A stretch of DNA of 50,050 nucleotides from IMG/VR virus record IMGVR_UViG_3300033571_013263, positions 1 to 50,050 of that record, one strand, 5' to 3'. Under the pieces are notes generated by a model that did no database searches, was not told where the DNA came from, and saw only the letters and a list, made by a program, of their open reading frames with translations. The stretch comes from a virus. Position 1 is the stretch's first letter. Each line of letters starts with the position of its first letter. A program made the position numbers and the translations under genes. Shown here piece after piece: positions 1 through 5,894 of this stretch.

Positions 1-449
1 GCCGTCGACGATTCCACCACACTCTTTACTTCAGTCTTTTTATTCAGTCTATTTATATCAGTCTTATTAGACTTCCCTGTGGGAAGTACCCCCACTTCCC
101 TGTGGGAAGTACTGCACTTCCCTACGGGAAGTGGGGCGCTTCCCTGTGGGAAGTGCCTATTGCGCTTCAAGATGTAATTTGTCGGGCCATTGTAAGTCTT
201 CTCGCGCTCAATCCATCCGGCATCTTCTAGCTCTCTGACAGCTTTGGCAATGGTTTTTGGCGTCCATCCTGTCCGATCCTGAATTACCTTATATGATGGA
301 AACGCCTTGCCTGTCTGTCCATTGGTGTATCGGCGCAGCAAGACAAACAACCAACGGCCTTGATCTGAGAGATCACCAGATGCGTCAATGAACTCGTTTG
401 GGATTGCGCTAAAGGCACCCCACTCGTCATGGATTCTGGTGTTGCTCAT
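1..449 (-). CDS. Winged-helix replication initiator-like protein (3' end cut by window)
   Basis: This frame is open from an ATG at 449 to the window edge (149 residues visible, no stop). Residues about 25-90 look like a helix-turn-helix replication or primosome-type domain: LSDQGRWLFVLLRRY, KAFPSYKVIQDRTGW, then a recognition-helix-like TPKTIAKAVRELEDAGWI. The ATG overlaps the upstream stop as ATGA and has AGGAGGTG six bases before it. After about residue 95 the protein becomes low-complexity, because the DNA there holds four near-identical palindromes (71-154) read in different frames. In lambda O and similar initiators the origin iterons also lie inside the initiator gene. An initiator role is inferred from fold, position and repeats; a transcriptional regulator is the alternative. 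Confidence 0.7.
   Translation of the reverse strand, partial: MSNTRIHDEWGAFSAIPNEFIDASGDLSDQGRWLFVLLRRYTNGQTGKAFPSYKVIQDRTGWTPKTIAKAVRELEDAGWIEREKTYNGPTNYILKRNRHFPQGSAPLPVGKCSTSHREVGVLPTGKSNKTDINRLNKKTEVKSVVESST
71..154. repeat. Four palindromic iterons inside the initiator gene; candidate origin
   Basis: Four 17-bp copies of ACTTCCCTGTGGGAAGT lie at 71-87, 94-110, 116-132 (TACG centre) and 138-154 (first base G). Each is an inverted repeat of CTTCCC/GGGAAG. Start-to-start spacing is 23, 22 and 22 bp, about two helical turns, so all copies face one side of the helix. The spacing is not a multiple of three, so the copies encode different peptides; conservation is therefore at the DNA level. 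Origin iterons bound by the initiator are the simplest reading; operator sites are the alternative. Confidence 0.75.
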
Positions 450-811
450 TGCCACACCTCCTGCGGTAAAAACGTGACAGTCTGTAATATCGGCTCTGCT
501 ATAACAAAGTCTGTGTGTGGAAGCATTTGCAAAGTGAGCGTGATATGGGCTGAGATAAGGAATCGGCTCTCAAGCTCGTAAAAGTGTTGTTTCCACTGAC
601 CTTTCTCGTTAGGCAACTTACAAGCATGCATTACGCTCATAATAGTCTTGCCGCATTCCAATATCTGATTATCGTAAAACTCATTCACATTCCCGCCAAA
701 AGTCGAGGGAGGGTCGTTGCGTGCCGCTTCACATCGTAGATGGCAGTAGAGGCGGTACGCCTCTGGTGAAAGGTTCATATCGTCAAAATGGCTTGATATT
801 GCTATTTGCAT
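446..811 (-). CDS. Small helix-turn-helix-like protein of the replication operon
   Basis: 121 residues from an ATG at 811, chosen over an upstream in-frame start because GGAGG sits seven bases before it. The N-terminus (HFDDMNLSPEAYRLYCHLRC) resembles the start of phage winged-helix initiators, in which a LSPEAxRLYxHL helix begins the domain. No catalytic motif is visible. Its stop overlaps the initiator ATG (ATGA), so the two are translationally coupled. The base composition is A+T-richer than the rest of the phage. A replication accessory or DNA-binding role is inferred only from position and the N-terminal pattern. Confidence 0.6.
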   Translation of the reverse strand: MQIAISSHFDDMNLSPEAYRLYCHLRCEAARNDPPSTFGGNVNEFYDNQILECGKTIMSVMHACKLPNEKGQWKQHFYELESRFLISAHITLTLQMLPHTDFVIAEPILQTVTFLPQEVWQ

Positions 812-833
812 ATAAGATCCTCCAGTTGCTCGC

Positions 834-1166
834 TCATTTTGCATTCCTCAAGCTGCGAGCCATGCGCGTTTTGATGACAGGCTGTACGCCATTTTCATAT
901 CGCAATAACGGCACTCGGATAACGTCAAAGGCGATGTCACACTGAAAATCCGATTGCAGATCTTGCCCGCCTACAATAAACGCCACTCCAAAACGCCCCT
1001 CGATCTTAACCACATTACGCCAGCCAAACTGACGCGCTTTCTGCAGTGCTTCTTTCTTGGATCCGAATGCTGGCACCTCGTTCAAAATGTCTGCAATCGC
1101 AGGGAACCATTCTTTACGCGTCTCTTGCGTGATCACTGCGTCACGCATGCTATTGACAGTTTTCAT
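834..1166 (-). CDS. Hypothetical protein, replication operon
   Basis: 110 residues. I do not recognise a family. The central part (PAFGSKKEALQKARQFGW, then VVKIEGRFGVAFIVGG) loosely recalls the 'DGxxxLVGG' ending of the two small plus-strand proteins at 2835 and 30758, but the similarity is too weak to call homology. The start at 1166 is supported by GGAGGAGG upstream and by the GACAATG start context shared with many genes of this genome. The start overlaps the previous gene by 17 bases, so both lie in one leftward operon. Confidence 0.55.
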   Translation of the reverse strand: MKTVNSMRDAVITQETRKEWFPAIADILNEVPAFGSKKEALQKARQFGWRNVVKIEGRFGVAFIVGGQDLQSDFQCDIAFDVIRVPLLRYENGVQPVIKTRMARSLRNAK

Positions 1167-1521
1167 TGTCGCCTACCTCCTCCTCAAATCCGTAGCTGGA
1201 ACCCGTGCCATCATTGCGAGCCAAAATCCCACGCAACGCATTAACGCTTGCGCGCGCCACTCGATCACGCTCTTCGAGTGCGCGACTAAGCGCATTAGGG
1301 TGAAAGTACGCCTCCGGCATAAGGCCATCTTTAGGCAGGTGGCCTAAGCGGCCAGACTTCACCGCACCGTTTAACTCAGTGCGTACTGCGCGGGTTATCC
1401 TTGCTTCGATCAGTCGGACACCCATTATGCGGACTATTTCGACGTTTGCTTGGTTGGCCTGAATCTGGCCGATGCTCATCAGGTATCGCACCTGGTCAAA
1501 AGCTGCTTGCTGTCCAGTCAT
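1150..1521 (-). CDS. Hypothetical protein, first gene of the leftward replication operon
   Basis: 123 residues starting at ATG 1521 with GGGAG six bases upstream. The frame stays open further upstream to 1707, but that extension crosses promoter, leader and terminator-like structures and reads as non-coding. The protein is mostly helical, with basic and acidic stretches (VRIMGVRLIEARITRAVRTEL; LSRALEERDRVARASVNALRGIL). I see no known motif. It lies directly behind the structured leader at 1543-1653, so its expression, and that of the initiator behind it, may be set by attenuation in that leader. Confidence 0.55.
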   Translation of the reverse strand: MTGQQAAFDQVRYLMSIGQIQANQANVEIVRIMGVRLIEARITRAVRTELNGAVKSGRLGHLPKDGLMPEAYFHPNALSRALEERDRVARASVNALRGILARNDGTGSSYGFEEEVGDNENCQ

Positions 1522-1542
1522 GAAGATCTCCCAAAAACAAAA

Positions 1543-1653
1543 AGCCCTTTGAGAAAACGGGCAGGTGGGAAACTGGAGATAGGTTGACGGCCTATCGGTT
1601 GCCTGACCCGCCTTCTCAAAAGGCTTGTTGATATTGAATGTTTCCAGTTTCCC
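1543..1653 (-). promoter_or_regulatory. Leader with crossed inverted repeats and a terminator-like U tract
   Basis: On the minus strand the order is B (GGGAAACTGGA, 1653-1643), A (1625-1602), a small hairpin GATAGG/CCTATC (1596-1578), B' (TCCAGTTTCCC, 1577-1567) and A' (1565-1543). A pairs with A' over more than 20 positions with few mismatches and is followed by CTTTTTGTTTTT, like a Rho-independent terminator. B pairs perfectly with B'. Because the arms interleave, the pairings form a pseudoknot or exclude each other, as expected for an attenuator. The GGGAG ribosome binding site of the next gene follows directly. Confidence 0.6.
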
Positions 1654-1669
1654 AAGTGGCCTCCTATGA

Positions 1670-1704
1670 TGGGCGTCACCCCATCGGCCACATACAGTAT
1701 ACCA
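1670..1704 (-). promoter_or_regulatory. Extended -10 promoter plus leader repeat, copy 1
   Basis: Minus-strand TGGTATACT at 1704-1696 is an extended -10 element. Six bases further on, a perfect 21-bp sequence begins (1690-1670, starting TGGCCGATGGGG), which occurs again at 1857-1837. The -35 region is weak and overlaps the 3' end of the tRNA-like element. This promoter would drive the structured leader and the replication operon. Confidence 0.6.
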
Positions 1705-1713
1705 CACTATCGA

Positions 1714-1795
1714 GGCAGGCGGCTGGAATTGAACCAGCGTCTGTCAGGTGCAACGCTGCTTCCCTGACCGTCGTTACCAGTTAGACCACGCCCAC
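1714..1795 (-). tRNA. tRNA-Ala(UGC)-like element with a 9-nt insertion in the anticodon loop
   Basis: Read on the minus strand, 1795-1714 folds as a cloverleaf. The acceptor stem is GTGGGCG/CGCCTGC (7 bp, including a G3:U70 wobble, the alanine identity element). The D arm is GTC/GAC with GG in the loop, the anticodon stem is GTCAG/CTGAC, and the T arm is GCTGG-TTCAATT-CCAGC. The 3' part of the anticodon loop reads G-U-UGC-A-C, as in tRNA-Ala, but nine extra bases (1763-1755) follow the 5' stem, giving a 16-nt loop. CCA is not encoded and the discriminator is C, not A. It may be a decayed tRNA, an att-derived fragment or a deliberate mimic. Confidence 0.45.
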
Positions 1796-1836
1796 AAACT
1801 CAGACGCGTACCTTAGGTGCTTTGGCCTGCTACTAC

Positions 1837-1871
1837 TGGGCGTCACCCCATCGGCCAACTGCATTATACCA
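1837..1871 (-). promoter_or_regulatory. Extended -10 promoter plus leader repeat, copy 2
   Basis: Minus-strand TGGTATAAT at 1871-1863 is a consensus extended -10. It is followed after the same six-base spacing by the 21-bp repeat (1857-1837) identical to 1690-1670. It would transcribe through the tRNA-like element and on into the leftward operon. Confidence 0.6.
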
Positions 1872-1892
1872 TAGCACCTCACCGCAGATCGG

Positions 1893-1927
1893 AAAAAAGT
1901 GCCGGGCGTAAGTGCAAACCGCCCGGC
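1893..1927 (-). terminator. Rho-independent terminator
   Basis: On the minus strand, GCCGGGCG (1927-1920) pairs perfectly with CGCCCGGC (1908-1901) and is followed by AC and six T. It would stop transcripts coming from 1928-2410 before promoter copy 2. Confidence 0.7.
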
Positions 1928-2410
1928 CAAGTGTTTACCAGATAAAATCCACCCGACTGGCGCTTGCCTTGGTGACCCCTGTCACCGCCTGAGTCGGATC
2001 AGGCCATACAGCGCTCAGGAGTTGCACCTGATATGCCTCTGACAGGCACGCCGCACCTTGCTGGTTGTGGGTAGCCCCACTTGGAAGGGTTGCTGAAGAC
2101 ACAATGCCAGTTTACGTAGATAGCAATACGAACTGCTAATTGAGCCTTGCATCGACCTGACTGCGCTTGCAGGGGCCTTACCGCGTGATGCACCGCGAAA
2201 GAACGACCAGCAAAACTCAAGGGCAGGTGGATGAGTGCCCCCACATCTCCACCTGCCAGGGGACGGCCGGTCACCTCGATCCATTGCCGTCACCATTCAA
2301 TATCAGGAGGGCAGGGTGTGAACTCCTGCCCTGGCGCCTGCGATTCCAGCCGCTTTCGCTGCTGTCGATGGCGGGTGCATCGTCGCAGGGTGTCTCTTCG
2401 GTTGAGGAGC
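1928..2410 (-). other. Stretch without a secure gene; possible small or decayed minus-strand ORF
   Basis: No ORF here has a good ribosome binding site. A 55-codon minus-strand frame (GTG 2102 to TAA 1935) reads like coding sequence, ending ASRVDFIW directly before the terminator at 1893-1927, but it has no Shine-Dalgarno. A different frame (1999-2274) looks coding-like upstream of about 2100, so a gene broken by a frameshift is possible. A hairpin AGGGCAGG/CCTGCCCT lies at 2308-2332. A small RNA that uses the terminator is the other option. Confidence 0.25.
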
Positions 2411-2442
2411 AAAAAAAGAGGGCTGGCTGCTAGACCAGCCCT
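2411..2442 (-). terminator. Rho-independent terminator overlapping a stop codon
   Basis: On the minus strand, AGGGCTGG (2442-2435) pairs with CCAGCCCT (2426-2419), followed by C and seven T. The TAG stop of the upstream 78-residue gene lies in the loop, so coding sequence runs into the hairpin. Confidence 0.8.
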
Positions 2443-2666
2443 GAGTTGACAACGACATGCTCACTCTCACCAGAAATAGACCGCGTAAATTCTTGGAGAG
2501 ATCGGCGCTGATGGGCAATCCATATCGGAACGGCCAGCTCAAGCACCTCTTTCATCACAGACGACGGGCGCCGAGTAATGCCGATCTCTCGCGTAAAGTT
2601 TTCAATCATCTCCACCAGTTCAGCATCTGCGTAGATATGAACCAGCGTTTTCTTACCTGCATTCAT
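2430..2666 (-). CDS. Small ribbon-helix-helix-like DNA-binding protein
   Basis: 78 residues from ATG 2666. The pattern VHIYADAELVEMIENFTREIGITRRPSS is like a ribbon-helix-helix unit: a short strand, then a helix, then an SxVMKEVLELAV helix. The gene is divergent from the plus-strand early operon, with both promoters in the 160 bases between them. That is the usual place for a repressor of that operon. Its own promoter puts the transcription start at or next to the ATG, so the mRNA is probably leaderless; I see no good Shine-Dalgarno. The regulatory role is inferred from fold and location. Confidence 0.6.
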   Translation of the reverse strand: MNAGKKTLVHIYADAELVEMIENFTREIGITRRPSSVMKEVLELAVPIWIAHQRRSLQEFTRSISGESEHVVVNSGLV

Positions 2667-2702
2667 AGGCCGACAATACCCCTGCCTTGCTTGTTGTGTC
2701 AA
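2666..2702 (-). promoter_or_regulatory. Sigma-70 promoter giving a probable leaderless mRNA
   Basis: On the minus strand, TTGACA (2702-2697), an 18-bp spacer and TATTGT (2678-2673). The expected start site, seven bases downstream, falls on the A of the ATG at 2666. Confidence 0.65.
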
Positions 2703-2749
2703 TAGCTTTTTTTTGGAAAAATCTTTTTTTGAGAAAATAGTAAAAAGTG

Positions 2750-2778
2750 TTGACAAAAACCATTAGCAAGGGTATAAC
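2750..2778 (+). promoter_or_regulatory. Early rightward sigma-70 promoter
   Basis: TTGACA (2750-2755), a 17-bp spacer and TATAAC (2773-2778), in an A/T-rich region divergent from the ribbon-helix-helix gene. It drives the plus-strand early genes from 2835. Confidence 0.8.
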
Positions 2779-2834
2779 TAAACCATCGCAGCGGGAAACC
2801 AAAGCGACACCACAACAACACGGAGGAAATGACA

Positions 2835-3077
2835 ATGGACGCTCAGACTGCTCAGATCGAATACGATAACTTGCGCAACCTCGATAACTGCATCGCCATC
2901 GGCGAAGAGGATCACACCCTGACCGAAGCCGCAGAAGCTCACGGTCTCAAGGTTGTGGAGATCTACGGCATCAGCCTGATCCGCGCAATCGACGCCGACG
3001 GCGATACTTGGCTGATCGGTGGCAACGCAATGGGCCGCGAGGCTTTTGGCGGCTGCTACGGAAAGGAGGGTGAGTAA
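2835..3077 (+). CDS. Small early protein, family shared with the gene at 30758
   Basis: 80 residues. An in-frame ATG at 2829 is only two bases from GGAGG; the ATG at 2835 has proper spacing (8) and the GACAATG context, so I chose it. The core AIGEEDHTLTEAAEAHG ... DTWLIGGNAMGREAF matches the protein at 30758 (AIGQEGQTLLEALHTEG ... ATYLVGGDAMGRNAW). Each of the two is the first gene behind a strong promoter. No enzymatic motif is visible. Such short, strongly expressed first genes in phages often target host functions, but nothing in the sequence shows the target. Function unknown. Confidence 0.7.
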   Translation: MDAQTAQIEYDNLRNLDNCIAIGEEDHTLTEAAEAHGLKVVEIYGISLIRAIDADGDTWLIGGNAMGREAFGGCYGKEGE

Positions 3078-3277
3078 TGACGCCCACCGAACTGGCTGAA
3101 TACGAGACCGAATACAACGCATACCTGGCCGCGACCGAGATCCCGCACGTATGCGAGTCCTGCGACGGCAGCGGGTACCGCCTGACGATTACGCGCGGCG
3201 ATGTTGGGCAGTGGGAGTCCGAAGAGATTCCCTGCCCGGAGTGCAATGCGACGCCAGCCGAGCCGCTGCCGTTTTAA
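3077..3277 (+). CDS. Small zinc-ribbon protein (DnaJ-type CxxCxGxG)
   Basis: 66 residues. CESCDGSGY near residue 26 and CPEC near residue 53 form two CxxC pairs as in DnaJ-type zinc fingers, so one zinc ion is probably bound. GGAGG lies seven bases before the ATG, and the start overlaps the previous stop (TAATG). Only the zinc-ribbon is visible; there is no J domain or nuclease motif. It probably acts as an early regulatory or adaptor protein, but the role is not shown. Confidence 0.65.
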   Translation: MTPTELAEYETEYNAYLAATEIPHVCESCDGSGYRLTITRGDVGQWESEEIPCPECNATPAEPLPF

Positions 3278-3293
3278 CCACGAGGAAACGACA

Positions 3294-3866
3294 ATGACAA
3301 TGATCGAGCAGCTGTTAGCGGCAACCGGCCGCACTCACTACACTCAGTCCGAGGAATTCCCGGACGTATACGTCTCCAGCAAGTCCGGCTACGAGAAGCA
3401 GCCGATGGTGATCTGGTTTGGTGATCCGTGTCACCGCCTGCCCGAATCGTCTCTCCTCTGGTCAGAGGAGAAGCAGCTGCGCTCCGCTCACGTGCGGGAA
3501 GACGGGCGCGTTGAGTTGCGAGAATACCAGGCTCCCCGGATCTATCAGATCCCCGCGCACGATCGGCTGCTGTATGGCGCCGCTCGGGGCGGAGAGGACT
3601 CGAGCTGGGAACACGTCGGGTGGTGGAAGGGCGTAACATTCAGCCACTACACCGAAGGCCCACCATCACTCGCCCAGCGAGTAGAGTGGACTGGAGAGGA
3701 TTACCCGCGGGTGGCCGGGCGGGTGGCCGGGCTGGTGATCAACCGGCAGGAACTGGTCGTCCGCGGCAGCTCTGCGGAACGGCTAGAGGCGGGATGGGTC
3801 TATCCGCCACACGCTCAGGCTAATGGCTACGTATACGCTCACCCGTACCGGGGGCGTATCATCTGA
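3294..3866 (+). CDS. Hypothetical early protein
   Basis: 190 residues from ATG 3294 (GAGGAAACGACAATG context). The frame is open upstream to 3201, but that part overlaps the previous gene. The protein is rich in aromatic and charged residues (HVGWWKGVTFSHY, GWVYPPHAQANGYVYAHPY) and has no signal peptide or membrane segment. I do not recognise a family. It is followed by a terminator-like hairpin (3873-3907), so the genes downstream may be expressed at a lower level. Confidence 0.6.
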   Translation: MTMIEQLLAATGRTHYTQSEEFPDVYVSSKSGYEKQPMVIWFGDPCHRLPESSLLWSEEKQLRSAHVREDGRVELREYQAPRIYQIPAHDRLLYGAARGGEDSSWEHVGWWKGVTFSHYTEGPPSLAQRVEWTGEDYPRVAGRVAGLVINRQELVVRGSSAERLEAGWVYPPHAQANGYVYAHPYRGRII

Positions 3867-3872
3867 TTCACT

Positions 3873-3907
3873 GCGCAGGTCATTACCCGATGGCCTGCGC
3901 TATTTTT
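3873..3907 (+). terminator. Intra-operon terminator or attenuator
   Basis: GCGCAGG (3873-3879) pairs with CCTGCGC (3894-3900) and is followed by TATTTTT. It lies between two early genes read in the same direction, directly before the ribosome binding site of the gene at 3922. Confidence 0.6.
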
Positions 3908-3921
3908 CTGAGGAAACGACA

Positions 3922-4182
3922 ATGCTTGAATTTACCCGAAACAAATCTCACCAGGTCGCAACCGGCGAGCGCGACTGCGACGAGCGCCCGTTGATGGCCT
4001 GGGCGAACACTACTGTCTGGATCAACCCGGTGCACGTAGTCGCAGCATCAATGCGTGACGAGCGCGAGGGTCAGCTGTGTACGCTGATTCTGGAGACGGT
4101 CGACGGATCAGATCATCTCTTCGCCGGTACTGACCAGAATCTGCAATCCTTCTACGAGCTTGTCAGGGAGCGTTATGCCTAA
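3922..4182 (+). CDS. Hypothetical early protein
   Basis: 86 residues from ATG 3922 (GAGGAAACGACAATG). It has a compact beta-rich look: TTVWINPVHVVAASM and LCTLILETVDGSDHLFAG are strand-like, followed by a C-terminal helix FYELVRERYA. No catalytic motif is visible. The 3' end overlaps the next gene by eight bases, so the pair is coupled. Function unknown. Confidence 0.6.
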   Translation: MLEFTRNKSHQVATGERDCDERPLMAWANTTVWINPVHVVAASMRDEREGQLCTLILETVDGSDHLFAGTDQNLQSFYELVRERYA

Positions 4183-4657
4183 GGTACGCATTACCCTTAC
4201 CGATGCCCAGCGCAAGCAGGTGGCCGACGAGCGCGTTGCCGCTCGTCGTGCCAGCCGCAGGATCCTGCAACAGCGCATCGTTCGCAGCAGCGAGGGCTGG
4301 CGGATCGAGGAGGAGCAGATGGGCCGCAAGCGCCGCTCGCCGCAGGAGTGGTCGACACGCGCCGAAGCTCAGGCGGCCTTGGACGGGGGCTACCGGGTGC
4401 CAGAGCTGATCAAGCCGCGCAGCATCCGGGTCAAGCCGGTCATCACGGATATCGTGGAATACGGGCGGCGTAGTCCGGGGCCGAACTGCGTATGGTGCGC
4501 AAAGCAGGAGGAGACGGTGCGCGCGCGGTTCAGCGTCCATATTAAATTCGACATGCACAAGACCGTATGCCTGCCCTTGTGCCATCCCAATACTCACGAT
4601 CTCTCAATTGGCGAGAGATTGAATCACAATTTCGAGAAAGAGGAGACATCAGAATGA
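4175..4657 (+). CDS. Basic zinc-finger-like protein upstream of the recombinase
   Basis: 160 residues from ATG 4175 (GGGAG five bases upstream). The N-terminal 60 residues are strongly basic and helical (RKQVADERVAARRASRRILQQR). CVWC near residue 111 and CLPLCH near residue 139 could hold a zinc ion. That fits a nucleic-acid-binding protein, but I recognise no family. Its end overlaps the start of the Bet-like gene (4654) by four bases, suggesting co-expression with recombination functions. Confidence 0.55.
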   Translation: MPKVRITLTDAQRKQVADERVAARRASRRILQQRIVRSSEGWRIEEEQMGRKRRSPQEWSTRAEAQAALDGGYRVPELIKPRSIRVKPVITDIVEYGRRSPGPNCVWCAKQEETVRARFSVHIKFDMHKTVCLPLCHPNTHDLSIGERLNHNFEKEETSE

Positions 4658-5607
4658 GTAATACGTCACACTCGCTGGCAGTACAGTCAGCAGATGATCA
4701 GCTGGATCTGATCCGTAATACGTTTGCCAAAGGGGCGACGGAAGACGAGTTTCGTCTTTTTATCGAAGTCGCCAAGCGCAAAGGGCTGGATATCTTGTCA
4801 CGTCAGATCCACCTTGTGAAGCGGTGGGACAAGAAGACGGGCCGCGAGGTTTGCGAAATCCAGACTGGCATTGATGGTTATCGATTGATGGCCGAGCGAA
4901 CCGGCCGATACGAGGGCCAGTCAGGCCCGTACTGGTGCGGCCCGGACGGCCAGTGGGTCGATGTCTGGCTGGCAAATGAGCCACCACGTGCGGCAAAGAT
5001 CGGTGTCTGGCGAACTAACTGCCGTGAGCCATTTTGGGCGGTTGCACTGTATTCGGAGTATTGCCAGACGTATCAGGACAAAGCCACTGGCCAGCCGCGG
5101 CCTAATCCGATGTGGGCAAAGATGCCAGCCGCTCAATTGGCTAAATGCGCTGAAGCTCTGGCACTGCGCAAGGCATTTCCGTCAGAGATGAGCGGGATCT
5201 ATACGAGCGAGGAAATGGCACAGGCGTCCAACGTGATCGACGTCACGCCATCGTCACCAACGCCGTCGGCCCCGACTGAGCCGCTCGCTACACAGGAGCA
5301 GGTGACATACTTGGGCCATATTCTGGACGCCCTCAACGATCACGGGGTCGATGATCAGAAGCTGGTAACGGCCATCCGCAACATCACCCGCCAGCCGGAG
5401 ATCACGCTCGAGGCCGCGGATCTGCTCACCCTGTCCGGCACGATGCTGGACACCGTAATCGCCCGGCTGAATGCGCGGCTCGAAAAGATGGACGCCGACA
5501 AGGCCGCGCAGAGCTCACCCCCGGCCTCGCAGAGCCGAACTTACAAAGTCGCTCCGCATTATGCCGCATCGTCCTCAAACGACGTGGACGATATGATGTA
5601 TGACTAA
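4654..5607 (+). CDS. bet: Bet/RecT-family single-strand annealing protein
   Basis: 317 residues from ATG 4654 (AGGAG upstream). The N-terminal 190 residues match the Redbeta/RecT pattern: FRLFIEVAKRKGLDILSRQIHLVKRWDKKTG, QTGIDGYRLMAERTGRYEGQ, then MPAAQLAKCAEALALRKAFP. The family anneals complementary single strands during phage recombination and replication. The C-terminal part (from about 200) is proline/serine-rich followed by a helical segment, probably for partner contacts. I see no Exo/YqaJ nuclease next to it; a Gp157-family gene follows one gene later. Confidence in the family is high; the partner nuclease is not identified. Confidence 0.9.
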   Translation: MSNTSHSLAVQSADDQLDLIRNTFAKGATEDEFRLFIEVAKRKGLDILSRQIHLVKRWDKKTGREVCEIQTGIDGYRLMAERTGRYEGQSGPYWCGPDGQWVDVWLANEPPRAAKIGVWRTNCREPFWAVALYSEYCQTYQDKATGQPRPNPMWAKMPAAQLAKCAEALALRKAFPSEMSGIYTSEEMAQASNVIDVTPSSPTPSAPTEPLATQEQVTYLGHILDALNDHGVDDQKLVTAIRNITRQPEITLEAADLLTLSGTMLDTVIARLNARLEKMDADKAAQSSPPASQSRTYKVAPHYAASSSNDVDDMMYD

Positions 5608-5615
5608 CCAACCAC

Positions 5616-5637
5616 GCCGCCGGGGCAACTCGGCGGC
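5616..5637. other. Intergenic hairpin
   Basis: GCCGCCG (5616-5622) pairs with CGGCGGC (5631-5637) just behind the bet-like stop. There is no T tract, so it is a weak terminator or an mRNA-stabilising hairpin. Confidence 0.4.
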
Positions 5638-5660
5638 ATTACACACGGAGACTCGAACAA

Positions 5661-5894
5661 ATGAAAACAGCTCAATTCTCATCTTTGGGGAACGACTTGG
5701 CATGGAAGTATTTCGACGATGAAGACGGTCTCATTTTCTGGCATGGATATGACGATCGCAATTGGTGGCTCAAGGTGGCTAATACTGATCAGGCACGTCA
5801 GCGGATTGGATCGAAAACTGGTCGCGTCTTTCAGATCGACTTCCGTACACGTGTAGTCAATATCACGGATGGTAATCCAAAGGAGCAGAAGTAA
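5661..5894 (+). CDS. Hypothetical small protein between bet and gp157
   Basis: 77 residues. It is acidic and aromatic in the first half (LAWKYFDDEDGLIFWHGYDDRNWWLKV) and basic in the second, a possible small beta fold. The next gene starts directly after its stop (5894/5895), so the two are likely coupled. No known motif. The position inside the recombination cluster suggests a helper role, without direct evidence. Confidence 0.6.
   Translation: MKTAQFSSLGNDLAWKYFDDEDGLIFWHGYDDRNWWLKVANTDQARQRIGSKTGRVFQIDFRTRVVNITDGNPKEQK

Noticed and set aside
71-154. The palindromic repeats as a CRISPR array
   Set aside because: Units are 17 bp with only 5-6 bp between them, too short for repeats and spacers, and they lie inside an open coding frame. 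No other regular repeat-spacer array was seen in the window.
1522-1707. N-terminal extension of the 123-residue protein up to 1707
   Set aside because: The extension covers the promoter repeat and the interleaved inverted repeats, has no ribosome binding site and reads as non-coding, while ATG 1521 has GGGAG at good spacing.
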